Shown piece after piece: positions 12,901 to 27,900 of a stretch of DNA of 64,000 nucleotides. The stretch lies in contig NC_092670.1 in NCBI RefSeq assembly GCF_964355755.1, positions 15,067,201 to 15,131,200 on the forward strand. The letters run 5' to 3'. This DNA is from Antedon mediterranea (lineage: Eukaryota; Echinodermata; Crinoidea; Comatulida; Antedonidae). Under the pieces are notes generated by a model. That model was given only the letters and a program-made list of their open reading frames with translations. It did not search any database and had not been told where the DNA came from. The translations under genes were made by a program, and so were the position numbers. Numbering within the stretch: the stretch's first letter is position 1; every line of letters begins with the position of its first letter.

Positions 12901-15900
12901 TTTCAGGTAGATGTAAAACCTGTCCAAGCTGGAAATAGGAAAGAAAAATAGTGTTTTCTAATGTTCCAAAAATACATTGGACCAAAACTTTTCTTTATAA
13001 TTGTTTAACGAACTGGTAAAAATACCTTAAGACTGTGTAAACAAAATAATGAAGACAGAATTAAAAAGCTTATAAAGTGATGATCTAGGCAGTAAGGAGC
13101 TTTTTGAAATTAAAGATATTATTGCATTCCCATTGAGTGTTGTGTTTACTCGGTTATTTGAAGATAGCACTGTCCCTAAATCATAGAAAGAAGCCATTGT
13201 TATACCGTTATTCAAGAAGGGAGATAAAGGGGACCCATCAAATTATAGACCGGTAAGCCTAACTTCGGTTGTTGGGAAGATAATGGAAAGAGTTATCAGG
13301 GATGAACTTGTTGTTTATTTAGAGTCAAATAAACTTCTATCTGATGTGCAGTTTGGTTTTAGAAAGGGACGGTCATGTGCCCTTCAGTTGTTGGAAGTTT
13401 TAGAGGGTTGGACTAAAAATCTGAATAATTTTGATAATTTTGATTGTGTTTATTTGGATTATAAAAAAGCTTTTGATAGCGTTCCGCATCAGCGTTTAAT
13501 TGTTAAATTACAACATTTTGGTATAACTGGTTCGTTACTGGCATGGTCCGGAATTTCTATCGGGGCGTATTCAGCGAGTCCGTGTAAATAGTGATTTTTC
13601 CCGAAATATTTTGGTTAAAAGCGGAATTCCTCAGGGAAGTGTGATCGGTCCTAGTTTTTTTTCTATTTTTATAAACGACGTGCCTGATTTAATAAATTCG
13701 TCTATTCGTTTGTTTGCTGACGATACGAAGATTTACAGGATTGTTAATGATATTGCGGACTCGGAATTATTACAAACTGATCTAGACAATGCTTCTAAAT
13801 GGTCCAAAATGTGGCAATTACCATTTAATGAACAAAAATGTAAAGTTATTCATTACGGAAATAATGTACAACGATTTCTTTATGAAATGTCGGGTTATTT
13901 ATTATCGGAGGAAAAATGTGAAAAGGACCTGGGAATTATTTTTTACCCTAGTTTGCATTTTAGTTTACATGTTGCTGACGTTTGTAAAAGGGCAAATCGG
14001 AAATTAGGGATGATAAATCGTGCATTTAAATCTCTAAAGAGGATAGGTTTTTTTAAAATGTATAATACTATGATTCGTCCTATACTTGAGTATTGCAATA
14101 CAGTTATAAATCCTATACTTAAGAGAGATCAAAATTTGCTTGAGAAAGTTCAGCAAAGAGCTACTAGGATGATTCCAGGGCTACGTAAAATTTCATATAA
14201 GGAACGTTTGAGGGTATTAGATTTACCAACTTTAATTTATAGACGACATAGAGCTGACTTGATTCAAGTTTTCAAAATTATAAAGGGTATGGAGTCTGTC
14301 TCAAGTGATTTGGACATAAGTATAAATTAAAGTTTCATCGAGCAAAGTTAAACTTGAGAAGAAATTTTGTTTTGTTTAGAGTTGTACTTTTGTGGAATGG
14401 TCTTTCTGACTATGTTGTTTCAGCTAGTTCTTTAAATTTGTTTAAAATAGGCTAAACGAGGCATGGGTAAACCATCCATTAAAGTTCACACCGTTTGTAT
14501 AATATGACATGATAACTGCGAGGGGCTTTTATAAGCAATTAGGCTTCGCCTCAATTTCCCTCTATTCATACGACTATGAGGGATTACACGTAAACAAGTA
14601 AAACAAACACAATTTCAAGAAATTAAAAAGAATTTTGTTTGTATAACACTCTAAAGGAAACTAAACTAGATATTAGGTATTAACCATCCTTACATTTAAA
14701 ATTGTAACAGAACTTGTGATCACCTAAATATATTAATGCATTAGTGTAGTCTCTAGCAAGCTGACTTTTTGTATTAAAAGAAGACTAATAAATATGTACT
14801 CTATACTGTATATTACTCTATTGTCCTATAGCTGGTTTAGCTTGTAGAAGTAGCTGAGTAAGTTTAGCGGCCACTTAAAATATAAACAAATAATGTATGC
14901 TTTGGGATTATTGCATAGCTGGAGTCAAAAATTATTAGACCTTGATAATGTTTGCTTCTTCACAGCAAAAACTAGCTAGGCCTACTCCAACCAAGTTATG
15001 TGTTTGCTTTGGCCTAGCCTACAACAAAATGTTTTGGTATGGTATAGAAAATAAATATTGACTAGGATTTCAAAAGGGCAAGGTTAAAAATACTGTATAG
15101 CATTCTGTGAGCTCGAGGCTACACTTTATCTATTATATAGTATACTTTCCAGATCACCTTGGGCTTACTTTAAATTATGCCCATTAGCGTAGTCAATATT
15201 TGTATACTATTACTACTCTACTTATATTTACAAATACAAGCTATATACAAAAAGTTTGAATAACATGTTTTGAATTATTTGATTCAATTTGGGTGAGCAA
15301 GTGATTGAAGGATAATTCTTTAGTTTTTCGATATTTAACCAGACAAAATATGACAATAAAAAAATTACCGTTTCAAAAAATATGAATTTGTCCTACAATA
15401 ATGTATATGTTTTTGTCATTTCTTCATATGTATTACAACTCCACTTACTACTCAAACGGCCAAGATTTATATGTTGATGTAGATAAAGACCCTGTGAACC
15501 GATTTATACCTCATAGCCAATTGTCAAACACTTTCTTAACAGCAGACGTGAGTCTTTTTATTTTTTATTCTTTTTTTACATCGGTTTATATTGAATAATA
15601 TATAACTTTAATAGTTTTTATTCATTCATTTTTCAACCTTATTTTCTTTGTCATTTGATCTAAGATTGATTGCAGTATCAATGTATTATATACAACACAT
15701 TTCTATTTGTAATAGAATTCATGATTGACATGATCCACAATTTACCAAGCATTTTGATTGCACATATCACTGTCTCCATCAGAAAATAATTACATTTTAT
15801 CAATGTCGTAAATGAACTCCATAGAATAAATTTTCCAGTCTTCCTTTATCACTTTCTTAACCCTTACAACAACCTACAGTACTTCATTCAAATATTACTC

Positions 15901-18900
15901 TTCCTCTCCTTTCTGAACCTTTTCATTCATAGTTTCTACACTTTGAAGCAACTTAAAGTAAAACATGAAATTACCTTTCATTTCGTATAGTAATATAATT
16001 TAAATTCTATATTATTTTTGAATATTTTTAAAGAAAGCTGTATGGTATAGTAAGGCCTACTATTTTTCTATCACATTATGATATTAAATACTTCAGATGA
16101 AATTTTCTGTGACCTTGAAATACACTTAAGTTAATTATACTATATTTATTGTAAAGTGTTTTTTCCAATAATGACTACAATATTCTTTAATCTATACTGA
16201 GTCATAAGGATACAAATTATTATTTAACCATTATTAAGTACATTACAGTGTACTTGGCACAGACTTGTTTTATGGTTGGATGGTTTTTGTTTTGTCATCA
16301 TACAACAATAGATGACAAATCAATGTTACACCCTTGAAAGAACTTTCTAAAAATCATGGTAGGTTTGATAAACCTGGTAGTAGCAAAAATGCTCAGATTC
16401 TCAGTAGACAACATACATTTAGACATTCTATTTCTTGAATTTGACAATCACGGTGACATTGCAGTTCAGTTCCTTCTCCATTATGAACGCACTCGCATCG
16501 CTCACATCCGTTCCTCTCATATGATTGTCCAATCTGTAAAATGCAACCAATAGTTATTTTCTCATCTGCATTGATCTAAGATGGTGTATTTGTCACTAAT
16601 AAAAACAATAAATGAAAACACTCAGGAACTGAGTAAAGTACTATATTTGGAGAGTGAGGGCTCATGCTATTTGATATTTCGGTCCATGTTAAAATACCGT
16701 ATCCGGATATTCACCCCCTGGACATTTACCACCCGGAAAACTACCCCCCGGACAACCACCACCTGGACCACTACCCCCTTAGGACAACTACCCCTTTAGG
16801 ACAACTACCCCCCGGACAAATACCCCCCGGACAACTACCCCCCGGACAACTACCCCCTTAGGACAACTACCCCCTTAGGACAACTACTCCCCGGACAATT
16901 ACCCCCCGGACAATTACCCCCCGGGAACAATTACCCCCTAGGAACAATTACCCCCTAGGAACAATTACCCCCGGACAATTACCCCCCGGACAATTACCCC
17001 CCGGACAATTACCCCCCGGACAATTACCCCCCGGACAATTACCCCCCGGACAACTACCTCTGACACAATACTCCAGGACAACTACTTCCTGGACAATACT
17101 CCGAGGGAAAATAATCTTTTAGGACAACTACCTCCGTAGGACAACTAACCCCTGGACAACTACCCCCCGGACAATTACCCCCTAGGAACAATTACCCCCG
17201 GACAATTACCCCCTAGGAACAATTACGCCCTGACAACCTTCCCCCCCCCCCCACCCGGGTAATTACCCCGCGGACAACTACCTCTGACACAATACCGGGT
17301 AGGACAACTACCTCCTGGACCTGGACAATACTCCGAGGGCAAATAATATTTTAGGACAACTACCTCCGTAGGACAACTAACCCCTGGACAACTACCACCC
17401 AGAAAACTATCCCTTTAGAACAACTACCCCCCGGACGGACAACTACCACCCAGACCATTCAACAACCTGACTTTGCAACAGTGTATAATAGGAATTAATA
17501 ACTATATTTTAATTCGTTACTTTGACGAATTACTATTCATTATTGTAAACAAAAGTAAAAGATTGAACATAAATATAGCCTGGTTTAAACTGAAGATTGT
17601 CACACATGATCATAGGATAGTCGAACGTATTATATAGTACTCCCTGTATTTACTGTAAAGACTGGGTTCGCTAATAATAATAATAATGTTTGCGTCAGGA
17701 CAATGCTTCGATAACCACTCAAATTTGTCATATATGTATTTTTGTACACTTGAAGAATAATATCACTTTTGATATTTGACCTCAATGTTCACTCACCGAA
17801 TAAACGGCGATCTTTAAATAAATTCCCCTCAAATAAACGGTGATCATGTCACTCCCATGAAACATCATATGGAATTAATAATCGGCGTCTATTTCCATTA
17901 GATTATACCCCCTCCCATTGAATAAACAACTTTCTTCCAATAAATGTCCACCTAAAAACCACCTAAACAATAAACAGCCCAGGCCGTTTTGTCAATAAAT
18001 ACGGTACTTTAAATCTAGCACATCTAGGGTCTAGCGTGCTGTTAAACAGAATAATCGGTTAAAAACGGGTGTTTCGAAACTAGAGACCCGAGACCAGAGA
18101 CCCGAGACCCAATACGAAAAGGGAGACCTAAATATACGAAAAGAGAGACCCACGTACGAAAAGGGAGACCCTACTATACGAAAAGAGAGACCCTAATATA
18201 CGAAAAGGGAGACCTAAATATACGAAAAGGGAGACCCAAATTATACGAAAAGGGAGACCCCACTATACGAAAAGAGAGACCACACTATACGAAAAGGGAG
18301 ACCCTAATATACGAAAAGGGAGACCCAAATATAGGTCTCCCTTTTCGTATTGGGTCTCGTGTCAGGTCTCTGGTCTCGGGTCTCTAGTTTCGAAACACCC
18401 GTTAAAAACATATGATTTCATTTTTACAGAAACCGTTTGTCTACTTTTGGATTGGGGGGGGGGGGGGTAGTTGACCGGGGGATAGTTGACCGGGGGGTAG
18501 TTATCCTAAGGGGGTAGTTGTCCTAAGGGGGTAGTTGTCCTAAGGGGGTAGTTGTCCGGGGGGTTGTTATCCTAAGGGGGTAGTTGTCCTAAGGGGGTAG
18601 TTGTCCTAAGGGGGTAGTTGTCCTAAGGGGGTAGTTGTCCGGGTGGTAAATATCCGGGGGGTAACTGTCTAGGGGGTAGGTGTCCTAGAACCGTTAAAAT
18701 ACAGAAGGCATGCTAGATAATATTTCATCTATAAGGTATAGTTAAACAGGTAAGGTAGATTTTTAATATAATATTTTTTTTGAAAATCAATAGGCATGTT
18801 TTGTAAGTATATACTTATTAACCCCCAAACATTTAGGACGCTATCATGCTAAAAAAACAAACAAAGTACTATACTTAGCAAAATTATATTTTGGCAAGTA

Positions 18901-21900
18901 TAAAATGAAGATATATACATAAATATGTCTTCATTCTTGTAATGTTTTCATCCACTCTGACTCATAAAAACTGTTTTAACAGGCATTTACATTATATGAT
19001 GAATGTTAGATAAAGCTCTGTCTACACTATCAAACTGTATGTGAAAAAAAAAAATGTGATGTGTCCATATATGGGACATGATGATGTCATATCCCTACAA
19101 TATTTAATATATCACTACCATATTTGGGCACATCACACTTGTTTTGTCAAACTAGCTTGATAGTGTAGACGTAGCTTTACAATAGATGCATAACATAGTA
19201 TAAAACTTGATGGAACGTATTTGATCATCATCATGAATACTTACATTCAACACAACATCTAGACTGACCACACATCGGTTTCCACAGCTCAAACTTTCTA
19301 GACTGACACAAAGTCCTGTATCTCCATAGTTATATGGTTCCAATAAATTAAGGAAATTGCTGTTACTACGAATATCCCTCTCATAGCCCGGTGGACACGC
19401 ACATGGTCTGAGGTTAAATAATGGGGAGCACAAGGGGTTGTTTACATCATTCAATTCCAGTGACCATGCAACTCCACTCCTCATTGATGCCCTTTGGTTA
19501 CAAGTAACCATGTAATTGCAAGTTTCATCACAAGCTAAATAAAAGAAATCCAAATATATATATTAATATCCTCTCTTTTTCTCTACATAACGCTATTCGT
19601 CTTTAGACATTGCGTGTCTTGCCTGTGTTCGCCAGTCCGTGCCTTAGTTTATTATGTATTTTAATTCATTCCAGCAAATAGTAATAAAAGTAATTAGTAG
19701 GAGGTACAGTACTAATTCTAATAATGCTAACAGACTTTCTTTGCATTCACACTTCTTATTCTATACTAATAAAATCCATTTTTTTTAGGGGCTATATCAA
19801 AATTATTCTACTGAAATTAACTGCAGTAACTATATATTGTTTACACTTTAACCTGTTTATACCATTATTTAGGAAGCTTTTTTGGAGTAATCATACACAT
19901 TTATTACAGTGACTGTAAATCATACATTAGTGCAGTAAAAAAAGTAGTTACACGGTAAGGAGTAGAATAGTTTTGACATGATCCCTTCATTTTATTTTTA
20001 AGAAACTAGATGTGGGCTGAACTGATACGATACAATTAGCATATTTTATGAATAAATTAGCATATCCTTAAAAAAAAATTTGCATATCCTATAAATAAAA
20101 TTAGCATATTCAAATAAATAAAATAAGTATATTTAATAAATAAAATTAGCATCCTATAAATTTAATAAGCATATCCTAAAATATAATAAGCATATCCTAA
20201 AATAAATTAACATACCCTGTTAATAAATTTGTCATATTCTATGAATGAAACTATAGCATGTCATATAAAATTATCGTCTTATAAATAAAATAAGCATATC
20301 CTATATAAATAGAATTAACATATCCTGTTAATAAAACTATAGCATGTCATATAAAATTAGCATCCTACAAATAAAATTAGAATATCTTATGAATGAATAA
20401 ATAACATTTTGCTTACGTGGCAGAGGTGTTGTCATAATAATCTCAGTAGTTGTTCCTGGTGTTGCTGAAAAGAGTAAAAGAAATAATAATTTTAGATTTA
20501 ATTTAAGTTCTTTATTGCTGTACATCAGTCAGGAGCCATGTGTCAGTACCTCATCTTTTAGTACAAACATGGTACAAGGAATGCCTAAACTACCCTATTC
20601 GCATATTAAGTTCATTCACTGGTTTTCTCAAAGGTGGCAATCCTGTTTACAAGAGATACACACAAGATTCTCTAGATAAACAAAATCTTATAAAATGTCT
20701 TGTTTTAAGTGTTTTTGAAAATGTACACATCTGACAAGATTTGAACCCAGGACCCAGTGGTAGGTGAGCATCTAAACCAAGGTACAACTCTACTTTGACA
20801 CATGCTATAAAAGTGTACTAATTTTATTGTGAATTGAAACAATAATAAACAATATTAATATGTTTATAATTGTATATATATTATTTTATACCTATCTTTA
20901 ATTTTCTTTTAACATTCATTAATTCCAGTTATTATTTCCAGTAAGTACTTTTTTTATAATTATAGTATTTAATTAAATGTTCGTTCTTTTTTTATTTTAT
21001 AAATGTTATTTTTATTCACATCTCCCAATGAATTTTTTCTCCGATATTTATTTGTGTTTGTTCTGTTAGCAGGATATTAAAAACAGATACTAAAAAACAT
21101 ATTTTCACATTTAAAATACAGATATATGCAAGGCTCCATTAAATTTTGGAGGCAATCTGGACCAAGATCCCAATTCTGGACAACTTTTGTGGGATGGTGG
21201 CCAAATTGTGACTTTTTGTGGTCACCAACTGAAAACTACATAATATTTATATAACAATGAACAAAACATATTACATTAGACAAACTCTCTGTTTGGCCTT
21301 ACACATTTTAGTTCGGTATTTTAAACATAAGAAATTAAAAATGAGCCTTTTTCCTTTTTTATATTGAGGTCAGCCTTTGGCGGAGGTATGTAATGTATTT
21401 TTTGATTGTCCTTGTTATCAATCTGCAGTACAAAAACCAAAACGGCAAAAAAAAAAAACTCTTATCATCTTACATCAATACTCATAAATGAAATATAAAA
21501 AACTATAAATTATATAACTACAGTATTCGCATAAAAAAATATAATAATAATACAAGTTTGCACTTACTTTCACAGTCTACTTCGTCACTATGGTCAGCGC
21601 ATTCATACCTGGCATTGCATAATAAATGTTGATTGTACAAACAAGAACCATCTGTGCATTGATGAGCGCAAACTGGTTCAGTAGGAGTAGGTGTAGTTGG
21701 TGGTGTTGGTGTAGTTGGTGGTGTTGGTGGCGTCCATGTGGTATAGGTCACTGTTGATGGAGTATACTCCTCTCCTTCACGTACTATGGATATTTTAAAT
21801 ATATAAACAGTTTTTTTCTAAAGGAAATATGTTGCAAACATAGAAATGAAGTATTTAAACTTAATTAGTCTGCGATTGCAGAGAGTGGCTAACAAATCTG

Positions 21901-24900
21901 AGAATAGACTTACAAAAATGTAATCTCATTATTACAAATGAACATCTTTATTAACAATTACAGTAGTCATTTACATGTAAGAATTAAATAAACTTACCAC
22001 AACATTCACAACATTCACCTTCACGTTGGTGTGGAACAAATCCCTAAAAAAAAAACTCATCAAAATACGCAATAAAGGGAGGTGATTATATCAAATAATC
22101 CTAGGTTGAATTGAAGTATCTAAAGTATTTATTTAACTTCACAGATTTCAGTTTACCACTAAAACAATGAAATGTACGTAAGTTATAGAATTAATAATCC
22201 TACTTACTGGTAAACACACTGGTTGTTGACATTGGATAGTGATGCATTCTTTATCACCAATTGCGTGACACATACAATTCTCACAAGGATTTACCATCCA
22301 CTCAGTACCAACGCGAACGATACGTCCATCATCCGTTTCACAGCGTGCTTTTTGAGAAAACAAATTAATACTTATACAAGATAAAAGAAACTATATTTGT
22401 CTTCATAAAAATAAAAAGAATTGTTGACAGCATTTCCAATTAAAAAGATATACGGTATATACGGTGCAAAAACTGACTAAAATTGACTAAAAACTGACTT
22501 ACCGATTGGAACACATTCACATGGGACATTATCATTAGGCAAAGCATTGATCAACTCTTCCTAAAACAAATAAAAAAAAACTATTTTATAATTCACTGTA
22601 ACTTGGTGCTGTTAGCAAAGTGCATGGTAAAGGCACAATGTCAAAATTATTATCTTTTATTAAAATAGCATGAAGCATACACATGGTGACTAAGATAGTA
22701 AATTGGAATATTCAACAATTATCTATAATTGTTAAGCCTTGTCTACACTATCAAACTTTATGTGTCAAATGGACATGGTAATGTCATATCACTACCATAT
22801 TTAAGCATAGTACTACCACATATGGGCACATAAAATTTGATAGTGCAGACAAGGCTTTAGGAATCAAGTCAAAATTATTCTACTGCAGTTGTAACTACAT
22901 TTTTCTACTGCAATAACGTATGATATCAAATTTTGTTTTTTACTGTGACAATTCACATATTGTGACTGGAATTATGTTCTTGGTATGACTGTAAAGCTTG
23001 AATGGCAAAGCTGACGTATCAATACTAGTTTAACTCATACCATGAACATGGTGTACAAATTATATATTATATTAACCAAATCTTGAAGTGCAAAGCGGGC
23101 AAATAATTTGTGGTTTGACTTTTATTATATACTATTAGGGATCATGTCAAAATTATTGTTAAAAAAATAAATAAATGTAAAAAAAAATAAAATGATTATC
23201 CCTAAAAAAGTCTGGTAATCATAGCATAAATAGGTTTTAAGAGTTTAAATGTAGTTACTGTAGTATGGTCTTAGTAACTTCATACTTACCTCTTCATGAC
23301 AGCTGCTAGGTGTCAGGTCACATACTTCATAACAAATTGATTCGCAGTTGTCATGATTTAACCATTTGCATTCTTGCCATGGCATACCCGGAGTTCTCCA
23401 CTTCACATTGCCATTTTCCTGAACACATGAGGTAATATAGTTAGTGCACTGTTCATATTGGTCAAATGATTCATCTTTTTAAAAAAAAATAAATACCAAG
23501 ATGGTGAAATTATTTTAATTTCTCTGTAAGGTAAAAGTAAAAGTTTAGGCCTGGGTGTAGGTTTCGATAGATTGCCTACTGTATTCCAACCTTGAGTTTA
23601 TGTGATATAAACTGTGATTCAATAAGTTTGCAAAAAATCCTGCACCAAAATGTTGAAAGGTGCTGACAAGAACCATGGTTCCACACCCCTCCCCTTTCGT
23701 ACAATAAATTAAACTAATTCAGTGAAAACCTGTGGTGGGAATGTTTAAACAAGCATAGTGATCAACAGGAAAGTATTTATTATACAGTATAACACCTGTA
23801 GATCCTTTTCATTGGTTTGGAGGAATGTGGTCACATGATTCAATAAATACTCTATTAAATCCATGTGACATCACAAGTGCCTTTTTGGTTATATGCAAAT
23901 TTGTATTATGTGTGTTCATTCTTGTTATTATGCAATGTATCCTCCAATCTAATAAAAAAAAAAAAAAATCCATGCAATGGAACAAAATATTTCCATTCAA
24001 TGAAAGTTGAAATTTCACCTCATGAAAATATACACCATTGCAGTCATAAACATTCATTAATTGCATAATATCTTACAAGTACAACTCCTTCTGGATGTTC
24101 ACAAGGGCAGGTCTCAATACAGCTTATACCATCCCAGAAACGGTCTTCTGGACAAACACATCCTGGAGAACAATCTTGTTCATCATATAAGCAGGCAGGC
24201 ATCTTGTTGGAACATGTTCTTTGACACGCACATACCTCATCATAAATCTGTCCACCTTGGCACACTATCAAAGAATTAAGTCTTGTGTTTTAGATATTGC
24301 CTACACCAGCACAGAGAGCATGAGAATATTAATAGGGCAATTTTCACAAGTGAATCGCAGTAAAGGCCAATTTACACAGACAGGCAGTAACGGTAAGCGT
24401 AAAAGCAAAAACTTGTCCCATGTAGAATCTGTATCTATCCTGAGTGAGTTTTTGCTCCAACCACCGATCTGCTCCGCATTTTGTGTAATCAGTCATAAGA
24501 AATAACGTTTCAGCTTGTCTGTGTAAATTGGCCGTAATGCTAGAAACTAAACAATTTAGTGAAATACAGTAAAGCACTTTAGGGTTGCAGGGCATATATT
24601 TGAGCATGCAACATGCGCACTCCTAGAATATAATAACAAAACAATTATTCCCCATGGGGTAATTCTGAACAAATTAATTCGATTAATGGTGTGGTTTGGA
24701 AACAAGATGGCACCTGCAAGCCAGTTGACCAAGCTTTCTATGTATTACAGCTCTGTTTTATACACTACCTGGTGCACAGTGACAGCATTCATTAACAGGC
24801 TCAACCACCTGATAGCCTTCTTCACAGTTATCCACATGGCATTCTTTAATGGGTACTTGCTCAGAGAGTGGTACACAGTTTGGTAAACATGTTACAAATC

Positions 24901-27900
24901 CACAGTCGGTTACTCGGACACTATCACCATACTACAATAAACAATACACAGCAATAATAAAACCCTTTTCTGAAATATCTATGTGGTATTTATTTGATTA
25001 TTAGTATTATTATTTTTTTTTTATTATTAGAAATTTTAGCAACAGCATTGATAATAACCACAAATATATTATGACAGCGATGATGCAGAATGAGCATTGT
25101 GAAACTTTTTTTTTAAGTGTTGCTACAGAATTCATAACGCTATAAGATGGGAAATTCACAACAAAAATGCTATTGTGATCCTCTACGTATACAGTAGATC
25201 TGCGTTTCTAAAGAGCTGCAGTCCATTATATAATGTTTCGAAAATATAATATTGCAACTTTGAAGGTTTAATCAATCAATTAATTGCAATAAAAATGAAA
25301 TTGTATTAATTTTACAGTCTCTCTACGGTAAAAATATTGCTAAAATGGTTCAAATACTGGTATTTTTATTACAGTACTTTTTTGGTAAACAATTTTTTCA
25401 ACATTTTTATTTGGCCTTGTCTGTTTTTTTCTTTTAGCTACAGCCTTGTTTACCCTTTAATTAGTAAAATGTTATCTTATTTATAATAAATAACATAAAT
25501 TTTAAACTCCGAGCTAACCTTTAAAAAAAAACCACTTACATTGAAAAAGTGTCCATTATAGAAACAAGGACAATGATAGTCCCGAATGCACTCATTTTCA
25601 AACCATACATAACCGTCAGCACAGAAACAGCCAGAGGTGCACACCTCACTTGAACATTCTACTTCAATCTGCCTGTATCTATGATCACATGTTGTCTCAC
25701 AGGAACACTCCTTGTAAACTTTTTCACCATGACATTCTAAGGTGGTTGATGGGATAGTTGTCGTTGGTATTGTTGTGGTGGTTGGAGCTGCTGTAGTTGT
25801 TATTACTGTCAAACAAACATTTAAAATGCATATTACTACTTTCATTTCATTTATTATCACTTATTATTTTATTTATTATTAAGTCAAACACACATTGCCT
25901 TGTTTGAAATTGTAGGCATTAAAATAAAATACAAATAAAATATATAGGTAATAGGAATAATGTATTTTTACAGGAAGGTTTTTTTTTCCACAAAAGCGAC
26001 CAAAATTGTCAAGAGTTAAGGCTAGGCCTATTTACCATACTTTCACTGCCATCTCTAGTTTGAAAAGGGCACTTCAGAAAAAAGGGATGGGGGTTGTTTG
26101 AACCCTTGAACACCCAGGCTACTGGTAAGGGTAGGGTGAGTGCATCCTTTAGTATTCTAAATTTTCATGAGAATTTTTGTGGCGCCTAAGTTTTGAAGAA
26201 TTTCGATTTTGTGAGTGTTTAAATTTGAATAGGCTGTATTTCTACACACCAAAAATTGAATTGAGTAAATTAAAAAACGAAGCTACCTTACCTTTTTCAC
26301 AACCATAAAAGTCAAATCTGATGGAAGGACTGTATCCCAAGGCCCAGGAGGTAATTATTAACCGCATACGTGTAACAGCAATATTACGACTGGCAAGTTC
26401 AAGTGTAAAGGATTCCAGATTATCTCCATTATCCATAGGTATTTCAAAATTCTTTCAAAGTAAAAAAATTCAAAACCACATCATTAGTCTTACTTCTGAT
26501 GCAAACATCATGTAACATCCACTTCCCAGAACCCCCACCCCGCCACATCATTGGTCACAATTTTTACAAAAACATAAACTGCATCTATTTGATTTCAAGT
26601 CTTTAGAATTAACAAACTAGAGGGTGAGCTCGCTTCGCTCGCTCCCCCTCTAGGAAGTGTAGACGATGGTTCTCGGAATGATGATGTTCTCCTTGTACGT
26701 TTTCTGTCGGTTCCATTATTGAAAATGCTTGACATTCGTAAAACTAAACTATTCTGTTTCACAGTGTCTCAGATGATTAATAACATTTTAAAGTATAGTG
26801 TTTATTGTTTGGTAGGGCCCTTATAGGGCGGAGGTGGTGGGGAGCCGGAGTTCATTTGAGGAAGGTGCTTATTCGAGGGATATGTTAAATTTTTTAGTTT
26901 TAATAATATGGTAACATTTATAATCAAATGAAATCTTCTAATAGATATGAAAAGTGGTAATAAAGAATAACAAATGCTTGGTAAATTGTAGATAACAGTG
27001 CGATGAATTCTACTACAAATAGTATAATTTTTTCTTCCCGTCTTCCAAAGGGACACTGTATTGATTGATGGAAAGTGCCTGTTTCCAGTCACCTTTAGGG
27101 TCAAATCTATTATTTTAACTGCTCCCTTGTGTATAAAAGAGAGAAAATAGTTGAAACCAGGTTGTTGCAAGGTGAACTCATTGTGAATCCGGAAATTACT
27201 TGGACCACGAAGAATGGAAATTGAGTGAAAATCTACTGTTGAAATCATAAATTTTGTTTAAAAACTCTTTATAATATCTTCCTAAGATAGAAATATGGAA
27301 CAATAGCGTAGTACTGAAAACTAATGTTATCCATTCTACGTTTTGCGGTACATCTAAGATAGATAAGGTAGGTATCCAAAGCGGAGATTTGTACCAAAGG
27401 GGTTGCATTGTGCTCACCTATGTCAGAATTAACCATAATTTATATATAGATACATAAGGGACCTAATTACTCAACTGCAGGAATCATTTTGACAGGGTCA
27501 CTAACAAAATGCCCAAATAACTTAAATATTTAATCCATCAATTGTTCATATAAATACTTGTATGTACCTGATTCAATCGCTGGAACTCGTCACTACCATC
27601 TACTTCCATTTCTAAGTCAAATGATGTAGGAACATTTGGTCCTGAACCTTGAACAACAATCGATGAAATATAAACTGGTATACTCCACCCGATGACAATT
27701 ATTGGGGAGCCGTCAGGGCTACCCATCCAGGGATGTTCATTACCCAACAACGTATTTGGAATTGCCTCATCACCATTTACTAATCTGAAGTTTTCCAATG
27801 CTTGTAGTGGGTTTGCACAATCTGTGAAAAAATGAACATTTTTTATGAAAATCTACACAGTACTAATGTAAACAAAGAGCATCATGTTTTCAGGTGCAAC

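Noticed and set aside
23809-24066. Minus-strand frame as the missing exon before exon 46
   Set aside because: It lacks the cysteine spacing of VWC or TIL modules and has no acceptor that gives the needed phase 0 to 1.
26802-27417. Minus-strand frames as a separate gene or extra exons
   Set aside because: No recognised domain, the frame breaks, and exons 41 and 42 already join correctly across this region.
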